Below, one piece after another: positions 31,109 to 41,141 of a stretch of 64,000 bases of DNA; position 1 is the first letter of the stretch; every line of letters begins with the position of its first letter. The position numbers and the translations under genes are program-made. The stretch is from Porticoccaceae bacterium (GTDB taxonomy: Bacteria > Pseudomonadota > Gammaproteobacteria > Pseudomonadales > Porticoccaceae): NCBI GenBank assembly GCA_029254005.1, contig JAQWYJ010000136.1, positions 1 to 64,000 on the forward strand. The letters are read 5' to 3'. The notes under the pieces were generated by a model. The model did no database searches, was not told where the DNA came from, and saw nothing but the letters and a program-made list of their open reading frames with translations.

Positions 31109-31998
31109 ATGCAGCCTATTAAGCTGTCCGATGAGCTCTCTATTTCACCCATAGTTTATGGTATGTGGCGACTTGCAGATGTCACTGATGCCTCTTTGCG
31201 CCGACATTCATAGAAAGATAGAACTCTGTCTAGACCAAGGTATTACCGCTTTTGACCAAGCCGATATTTATGCTGGCTATACCGGTGAATCTTTATTAGG
31301 AGCGACACTCAAAATCGCACCAATGCTCGGTGAAAAAATGACAATATTACTAAGTGTAATGCTGTCGCGCCGATTGGTATCTTCGCGGAAAAAGGGGTGA
31401 AACACTATAATAGTCCCGCCAACTGCATCAATCAGCGTGAACAACGGTCTCCTATGGAGATGGATATAACTCAGATTAATTTACTGCTAACTCATCGACC
31501 CGACCCCCTAGTGGATCCTGCAGAAACTGGTTTAGCCCTTGATGACCTGCTCAAGCAAGGAAAAATTAATGCTGTTGGCGTCTCTAACTTTAAGCCTTGG
31601 GACATTGCCCCTTGGCAATCCCACATGAAAAATCGCTTGGTAACCAACCAAATTGAGATAAGTCTTGCTGAAACCTTAGCGCTAATTAATGGCGATCTAG
31701 CTTATCTACAGCAGAAAAAATAACGCTAATAGTCTGGTCCCCCTCACAGGCGGGTCATCTACTAAAGGACACTAATTCCGCTGTGGGAAAAAGTAATCCA
31801 GGTAGCCCACGACCAAAATATGATACTGCCTTTAGTTGCGATAGTCTGACTATTAAAACATGCAGCAAATATTGTCTCAATTATGGACAGTAATAATATG
31901 CTGCGAATAAAATGTTTTTATCAAGCCTTTGTATTAACCATGAATAGAGAGACCTGGTTTGATCTCTTAAAAAAAACAATGGTCACCAGGTGCCTTAA
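31109..31998 (+). pseudogene. Aldo/keto reductase (YdhF-like), inactivated by frameshifts and stops
   Basis: Homologous segments in successive frames: MQPIKLSDELSISPIVYGMWRLADVTDASLRR / HRKIELCLDQGITAFDQADIYAGYT / MDITQINLLLTHRPDPLVDP...INAVGVSNFKPWDI / WSPLTGG / LLKHAANIVSIMDSNNMLRI / WFDLLKKTM; ends one base out of frame with GHQVP*. Confidence 0.88.
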
Positions 31999-32055
31999 CG
32001 CTCAAATCTATACCTCTCAGATCACATGCTCAAGGCCAAAATGCGGTTCTAATTA

Positions 32056-32082
32056 AAAATACCATATCAAATATGGTATTTT
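32056..32082. terminator. Perfect AT-rich inverted repeat, probable terminator
   Basis: AAAATACCATAT-caa-ATATGGTATTTT, 12-bp stem. Confidence 0.65.
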
Positions 32083-32351
32083 ATTTATACTGATTATGCA
32101 TTTTAAATATCACCTTTTGTTAAGTACACTCAAAGTGAGGACTCAGACGGTATATGCAAAAAAATGTAAAAGTGCATATTTTCTGTGAGCAAAATAGCGT
32201 TGACATTAAAGATTTTTATTTTGTTTCCGGACACCCATTGAATGATCATCTGTCGGGTACTGACATTAACAACCAGACCCTCTGAGTTTGTTACAACAAA
32301 CCATTAGAGAGTACAAAAACTGTTTACTTAATCAACAAGGAAGGCTCCAAA

Positions 32352-32612
32352 ATGAAACAAATATTTATCGCTCTGGCATTAACGTTTTTTGCAAATATTG
32401 CCGTTGCCGAACATCCGTTAATGCAGAGATTTGACCTGAATTCAAATGGACTGGTTACTGCTGTTGAGTTAGAACAAGCTGGTTGTTCTATTAAAAGTAG
32501 CTTATTTAAAGCGGCTGACAAAAACGCTGATGGAACTTTAACAAAGAAAGAGTTACTCAAAGCAAAAAGCTATATTGCCACAAAACGTCGTTGCCCCAAA
32601 GCCTCTGGCTGA
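32352..32612 (+). CDS. Small secreted EF-hand protein
   Basis: Signal peptide; 'FDLNSNGLVTAVEL' and 'ADKNADGTLTKKEL' EF-hand loops. Confidence 0.75.
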   Translation: MKQIFIALALTFFANIAVAEHPLMQRFDLNSNGLVTAVELEQAGCSIKSSLFKAADKNADGTLTKKELLKAKSYIATKRRCPKASG

Positions 32613-32753
32613 GGCGACCGGTTGAGCGTGGGAGAACCCGGCAAGTCATTACTTAGATACCGGGTTCAACGCCAAACCTTACTCAGGCCACGCTTCAAAA
32701 CTAGTTAATCTGCCTATCATTTGATGCGCGAAGATCGTAGAGACGCTGAGTAA

Positions 32754-33149
32754 TTATGCTTCTTTGTTAAGCTCCCACGGCACCATGTTCTGTGACTTGA
32801 GGCGATTTACAACCAAACCAAATCGGCTTTGCTCTTGCTGCCATTCCTCTAGCCATTTGGCCCCTGTTCGCTCTGCGTCTACAAATACTGCATTAGTAAC
32901 TATCAAAGGAATTAGAACCGATAAATGAACCACCATACTGGTAATCGTGCTGTATCCTATCCAGCCAAAATGGTAGGTCGCGATGAGTCCAAATGCAGCA
33001 CTCCAAAGTGTGAAGAGCACTAACATAAAGTAAGCTTGCAGGCTTTGATCAGGTACGTACTTCAACGGGTTAAATTTTACATTCATTATGCGACGCCACA
33101 GGTAGACAATAAACATTACTGAACGTCTAAATTTACTGATTTTTTCCAT
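32754..33149 (-). CDS. Small membrane protein of unknown function
   Basis: Two hydrophobic segments; start chosen at MEKISKF with 'gggagaatacc' upstream. Confidence 0.55.
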   Translation of the reverse strand: MEKISKFRRSVMFIVYLWRRIMNVKFNPLKYVPDQSLQAYFMLVLFTLWSAAFGLIATYHFGWIGYSTITSMVVHLSVLIPLIVTNAVFVDAERTGAKWLEEWQQEQSRFGLVVNRLKSQNMVPWELNKEA

Positions 33150-33551
33150 GGTATTCTCCCTCTTTTTGGTCAAATGCCAGACACGATTGATGCCGGCTCG
33201 CGGTGCATTTAGGGACTCATCAAATTTTTGAGGGGTGTTAAAGCAAAAGTAAAAAACCTTCTAACGATAACTGACAATCTTATTATTTTACCCCGCTAAG
33301 CGTGTTTTTTTGAGTCTTTAAATATAAAGCACCAAGTAGTTACGCAAAAAAATGCCCCATAGGTCACTTAATTTGATTTTTTTACAAAAGGGGTACCTTA
33401 AATATTGGCTAAATAAGATGTAAGAACCATAATATCTAAGCTTATTGTAGCTCCAAAGTAGTTAGCAGCCCAAGGAGCACATTGAGGCAAGAGTTCAATC
33501 AAACACCATAGTAAGACGCCCAGTTTTGAACGTCAAACAAGCATTGTAGGA

Positions 33552-34913
33552 TCACAGCGCTGCAAGTAACGTTAAACCGAGTGCAGCGATGAACGCCGCT
33601 ATTAGTGCATAAGGTATTTGTGTCAACGCATGATCCATAACATTACAGCCACAACCTTGCGCGGCAAGGACAGTAGAATCTGAGTAAAAACACGCATGAC
33701 TGCCAAACGCACTTGCAGAAACAATTGCGCCAATTGCCAGGGGTATGCTGACCCCAAGGCTTTCAGCCAAGGGCAAAATGACGGGAATAGCAATGGTAAA
33801 GACTCCCCAGCTGGATCCTGTTGCAAATGAAATAAATGACATCGTTACAAACACCATTAACGGCAGTAAAACAGGCGTCATAGAATCAGCGACATTATCA
33901 ATCACATAATTTGCAAGACCTAGTTGATCATTAACATCCTTAAACACAAAGGCAACGATAACAATAATCAACGCTGGTAACATGATCTTAACTCCGTCTA
34001 GCACGGCATCGAACATTTCAGTCCAAGAAAGCAGTTTTTGTGCGCCAAACAGCACCATGGTTAACGCGACGGCCGCAATCACACCAAGCTGCACATCTGG
34101 ATTCCAGGGGTTGCCCCAAAGACTAAAAATAAGCAGCGTGAGAATAGGCAGCACAAAATGGTACATCCTGACAGGATTTGCATTATCTTCAGCCGCATAA
34201 ACTTCAATGTCACTTGGCACTGCAGAGATAAGACCTGCCTCAGCTCGCTCCTGTGCCCGTTTCATTAAGCCCAACGCTGGTAAACGCCCAGTTGCTACAA
34301 GAGGGACCATTGCCACCGCCACCATAGGATAGAGCATGTAAGGAATAGCACTGATATATACAGCCATACCTTCACCAGATTCGGCAAACCCTATTTCAGT
34401 AAATAATCCCGCATAAAAAACTGCCCAAGTGGATAATGGTACCAATACACAGATTGGTGCTGCGGTAGAGTCCACAACATAGGAGAGCATTTCACGAGAC
34501 ACATTGAACTTATCAGTTACCTTTCTCATTGCTGAACCAACAGCTAAGGCATTGAGGTAGTCATCAACGAAGATAACCAAACCTAACAACCAAGTGTAAA
34601 TTAGAGCACTGCCTGAATTGCGCGCGCGCGCGGCAAGAACTTGACTAAATGCGTTGGACGCACCCACGCGCATTAATAACGCAATTAAACTACCCATCAA
34701 GCCGCAGACAATGATAATCCAAGCAATAGTCTCGTCCATCATGACAGCAAGTAGAATAGAAGAGAAATTTGTCAGTGCCGCTTTTGGATCAAGAAGTAAA
34801 AGACCCACGGCAACGCCGGATAGGAGGGACTCAATCGGACGTCGGCTTAAAATTGCAACAATAATGGTGACGGCCGCTGGAAGCAATACCAACCAAGATG
34901 GTTCAATTGCCAA
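33552..34913 (-). CDS. Na+/H+ antiporter NhaC family protein
   Basis: Multi-TM; 'VFVDDYLNALAVGSAMRKVTDKFNVSREMLSYVVDSTAAPICVLVPLSTWAVF', 'FATGSSWGVFTIAIPVILPLA'. Confidence 0.9.
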   Translation of the reverse strand: MAIEPSWLVLLPAAVTIIVAILSRRPIESLLSGVAVGLLLLDPKAALTNFSSILLAVMMDETIAWIIIVCGLMGSLIALLMRVGASNAFSQVLAARARNSGSALIYTWLLGLVIFVDDYLNALAVGSAMRKVTDKFNVSREMLSYVVDSTAAPICVLVPLSTWAVFYAGLFTEIGFAESGEGMAVYISAIPYMLYPMVAVAMVPLVATGRLPALGLMKRAQERAEAGLISAVPSDIEVYAAEDNANPVRMYHFVLPILTLLIFSLWGNPWNPDVQLGVIAAVALTMVLFGAQKLLSWTEMFDAVLDGVKIMLPALIIVIVAFVFKDVNDQLGLANYVIDNVADSMTPVLLPLMVFVTMSFISFATGSSWGVFTIAIPVILPLAESLGVSIPLAIGAIVSASAFGSHACFYSDSTVLAAQGCGCNVMDHALTQIPYALIAAFIAALGLTLLAAL

Positions 34914-35472
34914 ATGCTATCTCCAAGATAATAATAAGGGGCTGGAGGTTATCATTACAATGGAACTGTTACTAGTAGTAAACCAGCAGCCTTGTCGTTT
35001 TTAATGTTATTTGAGTCAACCAGAATAGTACGATAGTGATAATTCTGTTTAGATCAATCCCTTAACATAAGCAGATCAAAGACATCAGTTGCACTTACTC
35101 TGCTGAGCACCAGCTGAAGTAGCAACAGTGTATTAATAGCTACCGAACTAAACCAGCTTCGCGATGCATAAGACATTGCTGAGATAGCTGCACTTTTAGA
35201 CTATAGCGAGTCTATAATTTTTAGACGTGCCTTTGCTCGCTGGAACAAAACGACGCCAAGCGCTTTTCGCCAAACTCCCCATTGATTTTATCGGTGTTAG
35301 TTGTTAGCTATGGCGCAGCCTTCTCTTCTATTTAACCGCGCAAACTACAAGTACCCCAGTATGATACTCTCTACTTTGGGCTATTTACTCGCACGGATAC
35401 TAGTGATTTTTATTCCAAAGCATGGCTATTATTTTTCTTTTGAGTAAGAAATAATCTTGTGATTTTTTAGCT

Positions 35473-36609
35473 ATGGCTACACAATCAAGCTGTTTCAAAC
35501 ATAATTACTATTCTAGGAAATTTCTTGTGACTCAACTGTTTAATACCATTGACTTTGCCAACGGCCGAACGATGAAAAATCGTTTTATGCTAGCACCACT
35601 CACTAATACTCAATCTCATACCGATGGCACGTTGTCAGATGATGAATATACTTGGTTAACTATGCGAGCCAAAGGGGGCTTTGGACTTACCATGACCTGT
35701 GCAGCCCATGTGCAAGCGCAAGGTCAGGGCTTTCCGGGCCAATTAGGTATTTTTTCTGATGATCATTTGCCGGGCTTAAGTAAACTGGCAAATGGTATTG
35801 GTAAAGAAGATAGCCTGTCGATGGTACAGCTTCATCATGCAGGTATGCGCTCGCCAGAAAAACTCATTGGCTGTAAACCTCAGTGTCCTTCAGACAACGA
35901 GCAATGGGGGGCACGGGCGCTAAGCACCAAAGAAGTTGAACAACTCATCGAAGACTTCATTTGTGCGGCTGTGCGAGCTGAAAAAGCCGGCTTTGACGGC
36001 GTAGAGGTGCACGGTGCTCACGGGTATATTTTAGCGCAGTTCCTAAGCCGTTCAACCAATCAAAGAACTGACCAATTTGGTGGCAGTGCAGAAAATCGTG
36101 GGCGGGTTATCAATACTATTATTGATGGAATACGAGAGCGTTGTGCCAGCAACTTTATTTTGGGCCTCCGCCTTTCTCCTGAACGCTTTGAAGTGGAGTT
36201 AGCTGATATTATTGAGTATGCACAAACTGTTCTAAATGATGGAAAGATAGACTTTCTAGACATGTCTTTGTGGGATATTTTCAAAGAACCTGAGGACGAG
36301 GCCTACAAAGGTCGTAGCCTTATGTCTTATTTTACCGAGCTCAATCGTGGCAAAGTGGCACTAGGTGTCGCTGGAAAAATGCGTACACCAGAAGAAATCA
36401 ATCAAGCTATGGCTTCTGGTATTGACTTTGTATTGCTTGGCCGTGCAGCGATCATGCACCATGACTACCCGCATAAGATGCAAGCAGATGATAACTTTGT
36501 ACCAGTCTCAAATCCAGTCTCTGCAGATCATCTGCGCACTGAGGGATTAGGAGAAGCTTTTGTTACCTACATGTCCGGCTGGAAAGGTTTTGTTAAAGAG
36601 CAATCATAA
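35473..36609 (+). CDS. NADH:flavin oxidoreductase / old yellow enzyme family (start may be GTG 35527)
   Basis: 'TMKNRFMLAPLTN', 'GFDGVEVHGAHGYILAQFLSRSTNQRTDQFGGSAENRGR'. Confidence 0.92.
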   Translation: MATQSSCFKHNYYSRKFLVTQLFNTIDFANGRTMKNRFMLAPLTNTQSHTDGTLSDDEYTWLTMRAKGGFGLTMTCAAHVQAQGQGFPGQLGIFSDDHLPGLSKLANGIGKEDSLSMVQLHHAGMRSPEKLIGCKPQCPSDNEQWGARALSTKEVEQLIEDFICAAVRAEKAGFDGVEVHGAHGYILAQFLSRSTNQRTDQFGGSAENRGRVINTIIDGIRERCASNFILGLRLSPERFEVELADIIEYAQTVLNDGKIDFLDMSLWDIFKEPEDEAYKGRSLMSYFTELNRGKVALGVAGKMRTPEEINQAMASGIDFVLLGRAAIMHHDYPHKMQADDNFVPVSNPVSADHLRTEGLGEAFVTYMSGWKGFVKEQS

Positions 36610-36627
36610 GGTCGCAGGACAAATACT

Positions 36628-37971
36628 ATGCAAACACGACTGCTGACCGACCCCATAGGGCCTACCTTGGCCAAATTGGCCGCTCCCAACATTGTCGCCA
36701 TGTTTATTATGCTCGCTACCTCAATGGCCGAAGCTTTTTATATCGGCCAGTTGGGCATAGCACCGCTGGCAGGCCTAGCCCTAGCATTTCCCATGATCAT
36801 GTTAACTATGATGATGGCTGGCGGTTCTTTTGGTGGTGCTATTGCCGGCGCTGTTGCCCAACAATTAGGCGCCAACAATAAAAAAGCAGCTGAGTCAGTA
36901 GCATTGCATTCCTTTCTGCTAACAATCGGGTTCTCTATGATTTTCTCATGGTTGTTCCTCAGATTCGGTAGTCCGCTATATTCTGCTCTTGGAGGAAGGG
37001 ATGCTGTTCTCACGGAAGCTCTAATTTACTCTGATATGTTTTTCACCGGATGTATTGCCATTTGGGTAGCCAATGGTCTTAACGCAATTATTCGTGGTAC
37101 GGGGCAAATGACTGTCGCTGCTGGAGCAATGGCATTGGGCTCTTGTATCCAAATTGTCGTATCTGCGCTTTTGGTATTTGGTATAGGGCCCTTTCCTGCA
37201 ATGGGGGTGGCTGGGGCCGCATTGGGCAATATTGTTGGCTTCACTGTTGCCGGTCTAATTCAACTTTGGTATCTGGTGCGTCTTTCGCCAACGCTAAGAT
37301 TAGGTTTTCAAGGTAATCCCATAAAGTTTGCAGCATTCTTAGACATTCTAAAGGTGGGTAGCATGGCCTCTGTGTCGCCTCTTTCCTCAGTTATCACGGT
37401 AATAATAATAACCGCTATGATGGCACGACTTGGAGTAGATGTATTAGCTGGATACGGCATTGGTGCTCGTCTTGAGTTTCTAATGATTCCCTTAATATTT
37501 GGTATTGGCTCAGCATCAATTACTATGGTGGGGGCTCATTTTGGTGCCGGCAAATATCAACGTGGTGTCAAGATCGGCTGGATATCCTCGCTCACCGCCG
37601 CTGGTTTAGCAGGCCTTCTTGGCGTAGTTTTAGCGCTATTCCCATCACTTTGGGCTAATCTTTTCACTGAAGTTGAAGCTGTGCGTGAAGCATGTCGACG
37701 TTATTTGCAAATAGTCGGTCCATTTTATGCTTTTTTTGGGTTGGGACTTTGCCTCTATTTTGCATCCCAAGGGGCTCGGCGTTTGTTCTGGCCTGTAATG
37801 GGAGCTTTTTCCCGATTAATCGTTGTTGCCATCGGTGGTTGGTATCTCAGTATTCAACCAGATACCAGTGCCGACGATTTTTTTGTGCTGATCAGTATCG
37901 CTATGGCTACTTATGGCCTAGTCACTGCGGCTACTGTTTATCTTGGTGCATGGACGAGAGGTCTGGATTAG
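36628..37971 (+). CDS. MATE family efflux transporter
   Basis: 'TLAKLAAPNIVAMFIMLATSMAEAFYIGQLGIAPLAGLALAFP'; 12-TM pattern. Confidence 0.92.
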   Translation: MQTRLLTDPIGPTLAKLAAPNIVAMFIMLATSMAEAFYIGQLGIAPLAGLALAFPMIMLTMMMAGGSFGGAIAGAVAQQLGANNKKAAESVALHSFLLTIGFSMIFSWLFLRFGSPLYSALGGRDAVLTEALIYSDMFFTGCIAIWVANGLNAIIRGTGQMTVAAGAMALGSCIQIVVSALLVFGIGPFPAMGVAGAALGNIVGFTVAGLIQLWYLVRLSPTLRLGFQGNPIKFAAFLDILKVGSMASVSPLSSVITVIIITAMMARLGVDVLAGYGIGARLEFLMIPLIFGIGSASITMVGAHFGAGKYQRGVKIGWISSLTAAGLAGLLGVVLALFPSLWANLFTEVEAVREACRRYLQIVGPFYAFFGLGLCLYFASQGARRLFWPVMGAFSRLIVVAIGGWYLSIQPDTSADDFFVLISIAMATYGLVTAATVYLGAWTRGLD

Positions 37972-37982
37972 GCTGGTCAGAT

Positions 37983-38006
37983 AGTCAGGTAGTCAGGTAG
38001 TCAGGT
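37983..38006. repeat. Tandem 8-bp repeat AGTCAGGT x3 plus partial flanking units
   Basis: ggtcagat|agtcaggt|agtcaggt|agtcaggt|agtca immediately 3' of the MATE stop codon. Confidence 0.9.
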
Positions 38007-38176
38007 AGTCATTTTGCAGCTCAATGCCGAACTTTTTACTATGCTTATCTTAACTGGCCTCGTACAGAAAATCCTAGTGAAAAATAAATCATGAGAGTTT
38101 ACAGCTAGGAAAATTGATACCTTAATTCAGAGAATTTTATTGAACTCCGCATTGCTAAATAGCCGTAGAAGAATAC

Positions 38177-39037
38177 TTATCGAGCGTTAATTAGCGTACC
38201 GTAATCTGCCTTACCCTTGGCAATATTTGTAAATGCTAGGGCATTACGCGTGTCAACAATAGCAATTGTATCAACGCCTGATTCTAACAATGATAGAGCC
38301 TCTTCTACTTTTGGGATCATACCCCCCACTATAACCCCCGACGTTATATATTGCCTTGCCGTAGTTGGATTTAAATGGGTAAAACGACTTGTGGAATCCT
38401 CTATATCACGGAAAATACCACCAATGCCGGTGACAAAAATAAGCAGTTCTGCTGCCATTTTTCGAGCAATCTGCACAGCGCTTGTGTCAGCATTAATATT
38501 AAACACATTACCCTTAGAATCAACTCCTAAAGATGCGATGATCGGCACAACATTAGCTGACAGTAACCCTAATAGTAATGTTCTATTTATGGAAGTGATA
38601 TCACCAACCTCACCAAAATCTATAGGTGTTGGACCACCACCAGAAACCAATATTGGTAGCCGTTTTTTAGCCTCAATAAGTCGTCCGGATGCACCGTGAC
38701 ATCCAAACCCATTAATTCCATGGGCTTGCATAAGTGCGACAAAATCGACATTTACTTGACCACAGAGCACCTGTTTTACAAAGACTAAATCTTCCTTACT
38801 GGTGATACGTCGCCCAGCGATTTTGCGCGGCGCAATGCCGTAGCGAGATTGCACGGCAGATACCTGAGGTCCGCCACCATGTATTACCACTACATGCCAC
38901 CCTTCATAGAGAAGGCCTAAAATATTCTTTGATAAACCAGTACGCTGTTCATTATCGAGTAATATATCCCCACCTACTTTAATCACCGCCAAAGGTCTGG
39001 TCTTAGTTTGTAGGTTTATCGAATCACTCATGGCCAC
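38177..39037 (-). CDS. argB: Acetylglutamate kinase-family protein
   Basis: 'AVIKVGGDILLD', 'VVVIHGGGPQVSAV', 'VSGGGPTPIDFGEVGDI', 'NINADTSAVQIARKMAAELLIFVTGIGGI', 'GGMIPKVEEALSLLESGV'. Confidence 0.9.
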   Translation of the reverse strand: MAMSDSINLQTKTRPLAVIKVGGDILLDNEQRTGLSKNILGLLYEGWHVVVIHGGGPQVSAVQSRYGIAPRKIAGRRITSKEDLVFVKQVLCGQVNVDFVALMQAHGINGFGCHGASGRLIEAKKRLPILVSGGGPTPIDFGEVGDITSINRTLLLGLLSANVVPIIASLGVDSKGNVFNINADTSAVQIARKMAAELLIFVTGIGGIFRDIEDSTSRFTHLNPTTARQYITSGVIVGGMIPKVEEALSLLESGVDTIAIVDTRNALAFTNIAKGKADYGTLINAR

Positions 39038-40086
39038 ATCCCTAAACTATCTAAAAGGTAGTTATTCTCATGACCAGTCATCAGATTAAAGTTCTGCATA
39101 GCTTGACCAGCGCCGCCTTTTATTAAATTGTCCAACACACTGGTCACGCATAAAGTTTTGGTGCCATTAGCATGTGCTTCGCTGACATCAATGCCTATTT
39201 CAATACGAGCAGAATTTTTAATAGCCGCAACCTCTGGTGCCATACCTTTGGGCAATATTGATATAAGCGGAAATTCTTTATAAAACGCATGATATATTTC
39301 CCGCAACTCGTGTTCCTCAAGTCCGTTGGGAACATCAAACTGCGCTATGGACATCATTCCCCGTGACAAAGGCGCCGATACCGGAACAAAATCAAATTGG
39401 ATGTCAGTAGCACCTGCGGCAGCTAAGGTTTGCAAAACTTCTGGCGTGTGTTGGTGATTAAATACTTTGTAGGCTTTTAAGTTATTAGTACGAACAGCAT
39501 GGTGATTACCCATCTGTGGATGGACCCCTGAACCACTGGAACCCGTTAATGCAACAACATTAATCGCCGTTTGGCGCAGGTGATTCGCACTGGCTAATGG
39601 CAATAAAGCGGTGGCAATACACGTTGCAAAACAACCCGGATTAGCCACATGCTTGGCGGTTTTAATTTGTTCTGCATATAACTCTGGCATGCCGTAAATA
39701 AAGGTACCTAGTCTTTCCGGACAAGGATGCTGATCTGCATAATAACGCGTATAGTCGCTAAGTTGATCTAGTCGGAAATCTCCAGATAAATCGATAATTC
39801 GCACATCCAAAGCAAACAATTCCATGGCAACGCGAGCTGTAATAACATGTGGCATGGCTAAAAATACTATGTCCGCTCCAGCAGCACATTCGGTGGGTGA
39901 GATGTCTTCAAGAACAATATCACTAAGTCCCCAAAAAGAGCGATTGACCTGGCCGATATTTTTACCAATGTGATCCTTACTAGAAACACGCAGTATGTCA
40001 ACATCTTCACGGCCTATTAGATTCCGCAGTAATTCAGCAGCAAGGTAGCCTGAGCCACCAATGATAGAGACTTTGGTTTTTTTCAT
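39028..40086 (-). CDS. argC: N-acyl-gamma-glutamyl-phosphate reductase
   Basis: 'KVSIIGGSGYLAAELLRNL', 'HVANPGCFATCIATALLPL' active-site Cys, 'GSSGSGVHPQMGNHH'. Confidence 0.93.
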   Translation of the reverse strand: MKKTKVSIIGGSGYLAAELLRNLIGREDVDILRVSSKDHIGKNIGQVNRSFWGLSDIVLEDISPTECAAGADIVFLAMPHVITARVAMELFALDVRIIDLSGDFRLDQLSDYTRYYADQHPCPERLGTFIYGMPELYAEQIKTAKHVANPGCFATCIATALLPLASANHLRQTAINVVALTGSSGSGVHPQMGNHHAVRTNNLKAYKVFNHQHTPEVLQTLAAAGATDIQFDFVPVSAPLSRGMMSIAQFDVPNGLEEHELREIYHAFYKEFPLISILPKGMAPEVAAIKNSARIEIGIDVSEAHANGTKTLCVTSVLDNLIKGGAGQAMQNFNLMTGHENNYLLDSLGMWP

Positions 40087-41141
40087 AGAATACTCGCTTT
40101 TATATTATCTTCAGACTGGACAATTACCAGTGCTCGCTGGCCAATAGCAACGTTTTCGTTTGGAAATAAAATGCGTTCGCCATTAGCTGAAACAACATAT
40201 TGATAATTGTGATCCGTTGCTAAAATATCGCCCTCTTGAAACTCAGTAAAATTAACAATGTCCTCAGAAAAGCACAGTCGAAAGGATTCTGTTTGCTTGG
40301 TCACCTCACCGACAACGCGAAACCGTTCTACTATCGAAGGCTGCATGATTAGACTTCTTGTGTCGCTGATTAATGCTTTCAACCCACTAATTATCGAGGC
40401 GAACTCATCTAAATCATTTTCGCCAAACGGCTTTACCTGACCGAGCTCTAAAGTAAAGCTGGTGGCACCGCAAACCTTAGCCGTGAACGCTGAATAAGTA
40501 GAACTTTTTTGTCGTGTACTCAATATAGCTTGAATACCCCATTGCCCCAATAATTCATATTGGTATTCTATGTCTGGCGAAGCGATACTATTTGGCGAGA
40601 TAGCAAACTGTTTGTAAAAAGATCCTCTGATAGCTGTGTGTAAGTCATAATGGATTTTGTCTGCTTTTGCTCTCTGGAAAAAAATCCGGCTATGGGTCAT
40701 TAGTCTGTGACACCTAAGACATTCATCACTTGAGTTACTGTTAGGCGTAGAGTCTTGACTGAAGAGGCGGTTCATATTTTCATCACATTGCCGACAGTTT
40801 TTAGTAATGGCCTTTGGATTGGCTATCACCACCAGTAAATTATGTTTCACTGGTATTTCCCCAGAAAAAATCTCTCGAACTAATTGATCAATAATCTCTA
40901 CGGGAGCCGTCTCATTACCATGCACTCCAACCGACAATAAAATGGAATTCAGCGTTAAATCATCCTGAGGATGGAAGTACAAAACACCATTGTCCCAGAG
41001 CTCTACTCGAACATTATTGTCAATAGTAACAGCAGGGCAACCTTCAACAGTATTACCCTGTAGGGTGAATTCTAAGAAGCTGTGGTCACCAAACAATGAT
41101 GATTTACAATCAGCCACTGCATCAGACCTTTTGGAACGCAT
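40083..41141 (-). CDS. astE: Succinylglutamate desuccinylase
   Basis: 'LLSVGVHGNETAPVEIIDQLVREIFSGEIPVKHNLLVVIANPKAI' zinc-carboxypeptidase-type AstE signature. Confidence 0.92.
   Translation of the reverse strand: MRSKRSDAVADCKSSLFGDHSFLEFTLQGNTVEGCPAVTIDNNVRVELWDNGVLYFHPQDDLTLNSILLSVGVHGNETAPVEIIDQLVREIFSGEIPVKHNLLVVIANPKAITKNCRQCDENMNRLFSQDSTPNSNSSDECLRCHRLMTHSRIFFQRAKADKIHYDLHTAIRGSFYKQFAISPNSIASPDIEYQYELLGQWGIQAILSTRQKSSTYSAFTAKVCGATSFTLELGQVKPFGENDLDEFASIISGLKALISDTRSLIMQPSIVERFRVVGEVTKQTESFRLCFSEDIVNFTEFQEGDILATDHNYQYVVSANGERILFPNENVAIGQRALVIVQSEDNIKASIL

Noticed and set aside
31158-31723. Two adjacent small ORFs as real genes
   Set aside because: They are frames of one frameshifted aldo/keto reductase pseudogene.
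34620-34633. Alternating GC tract (gcgcgcgcgcgcgg) as a Z-DNA/regulatory element
   Set aside because: Lies within the NhaC-family CDS encoding Ala-Arg repeats; too short to support a function.
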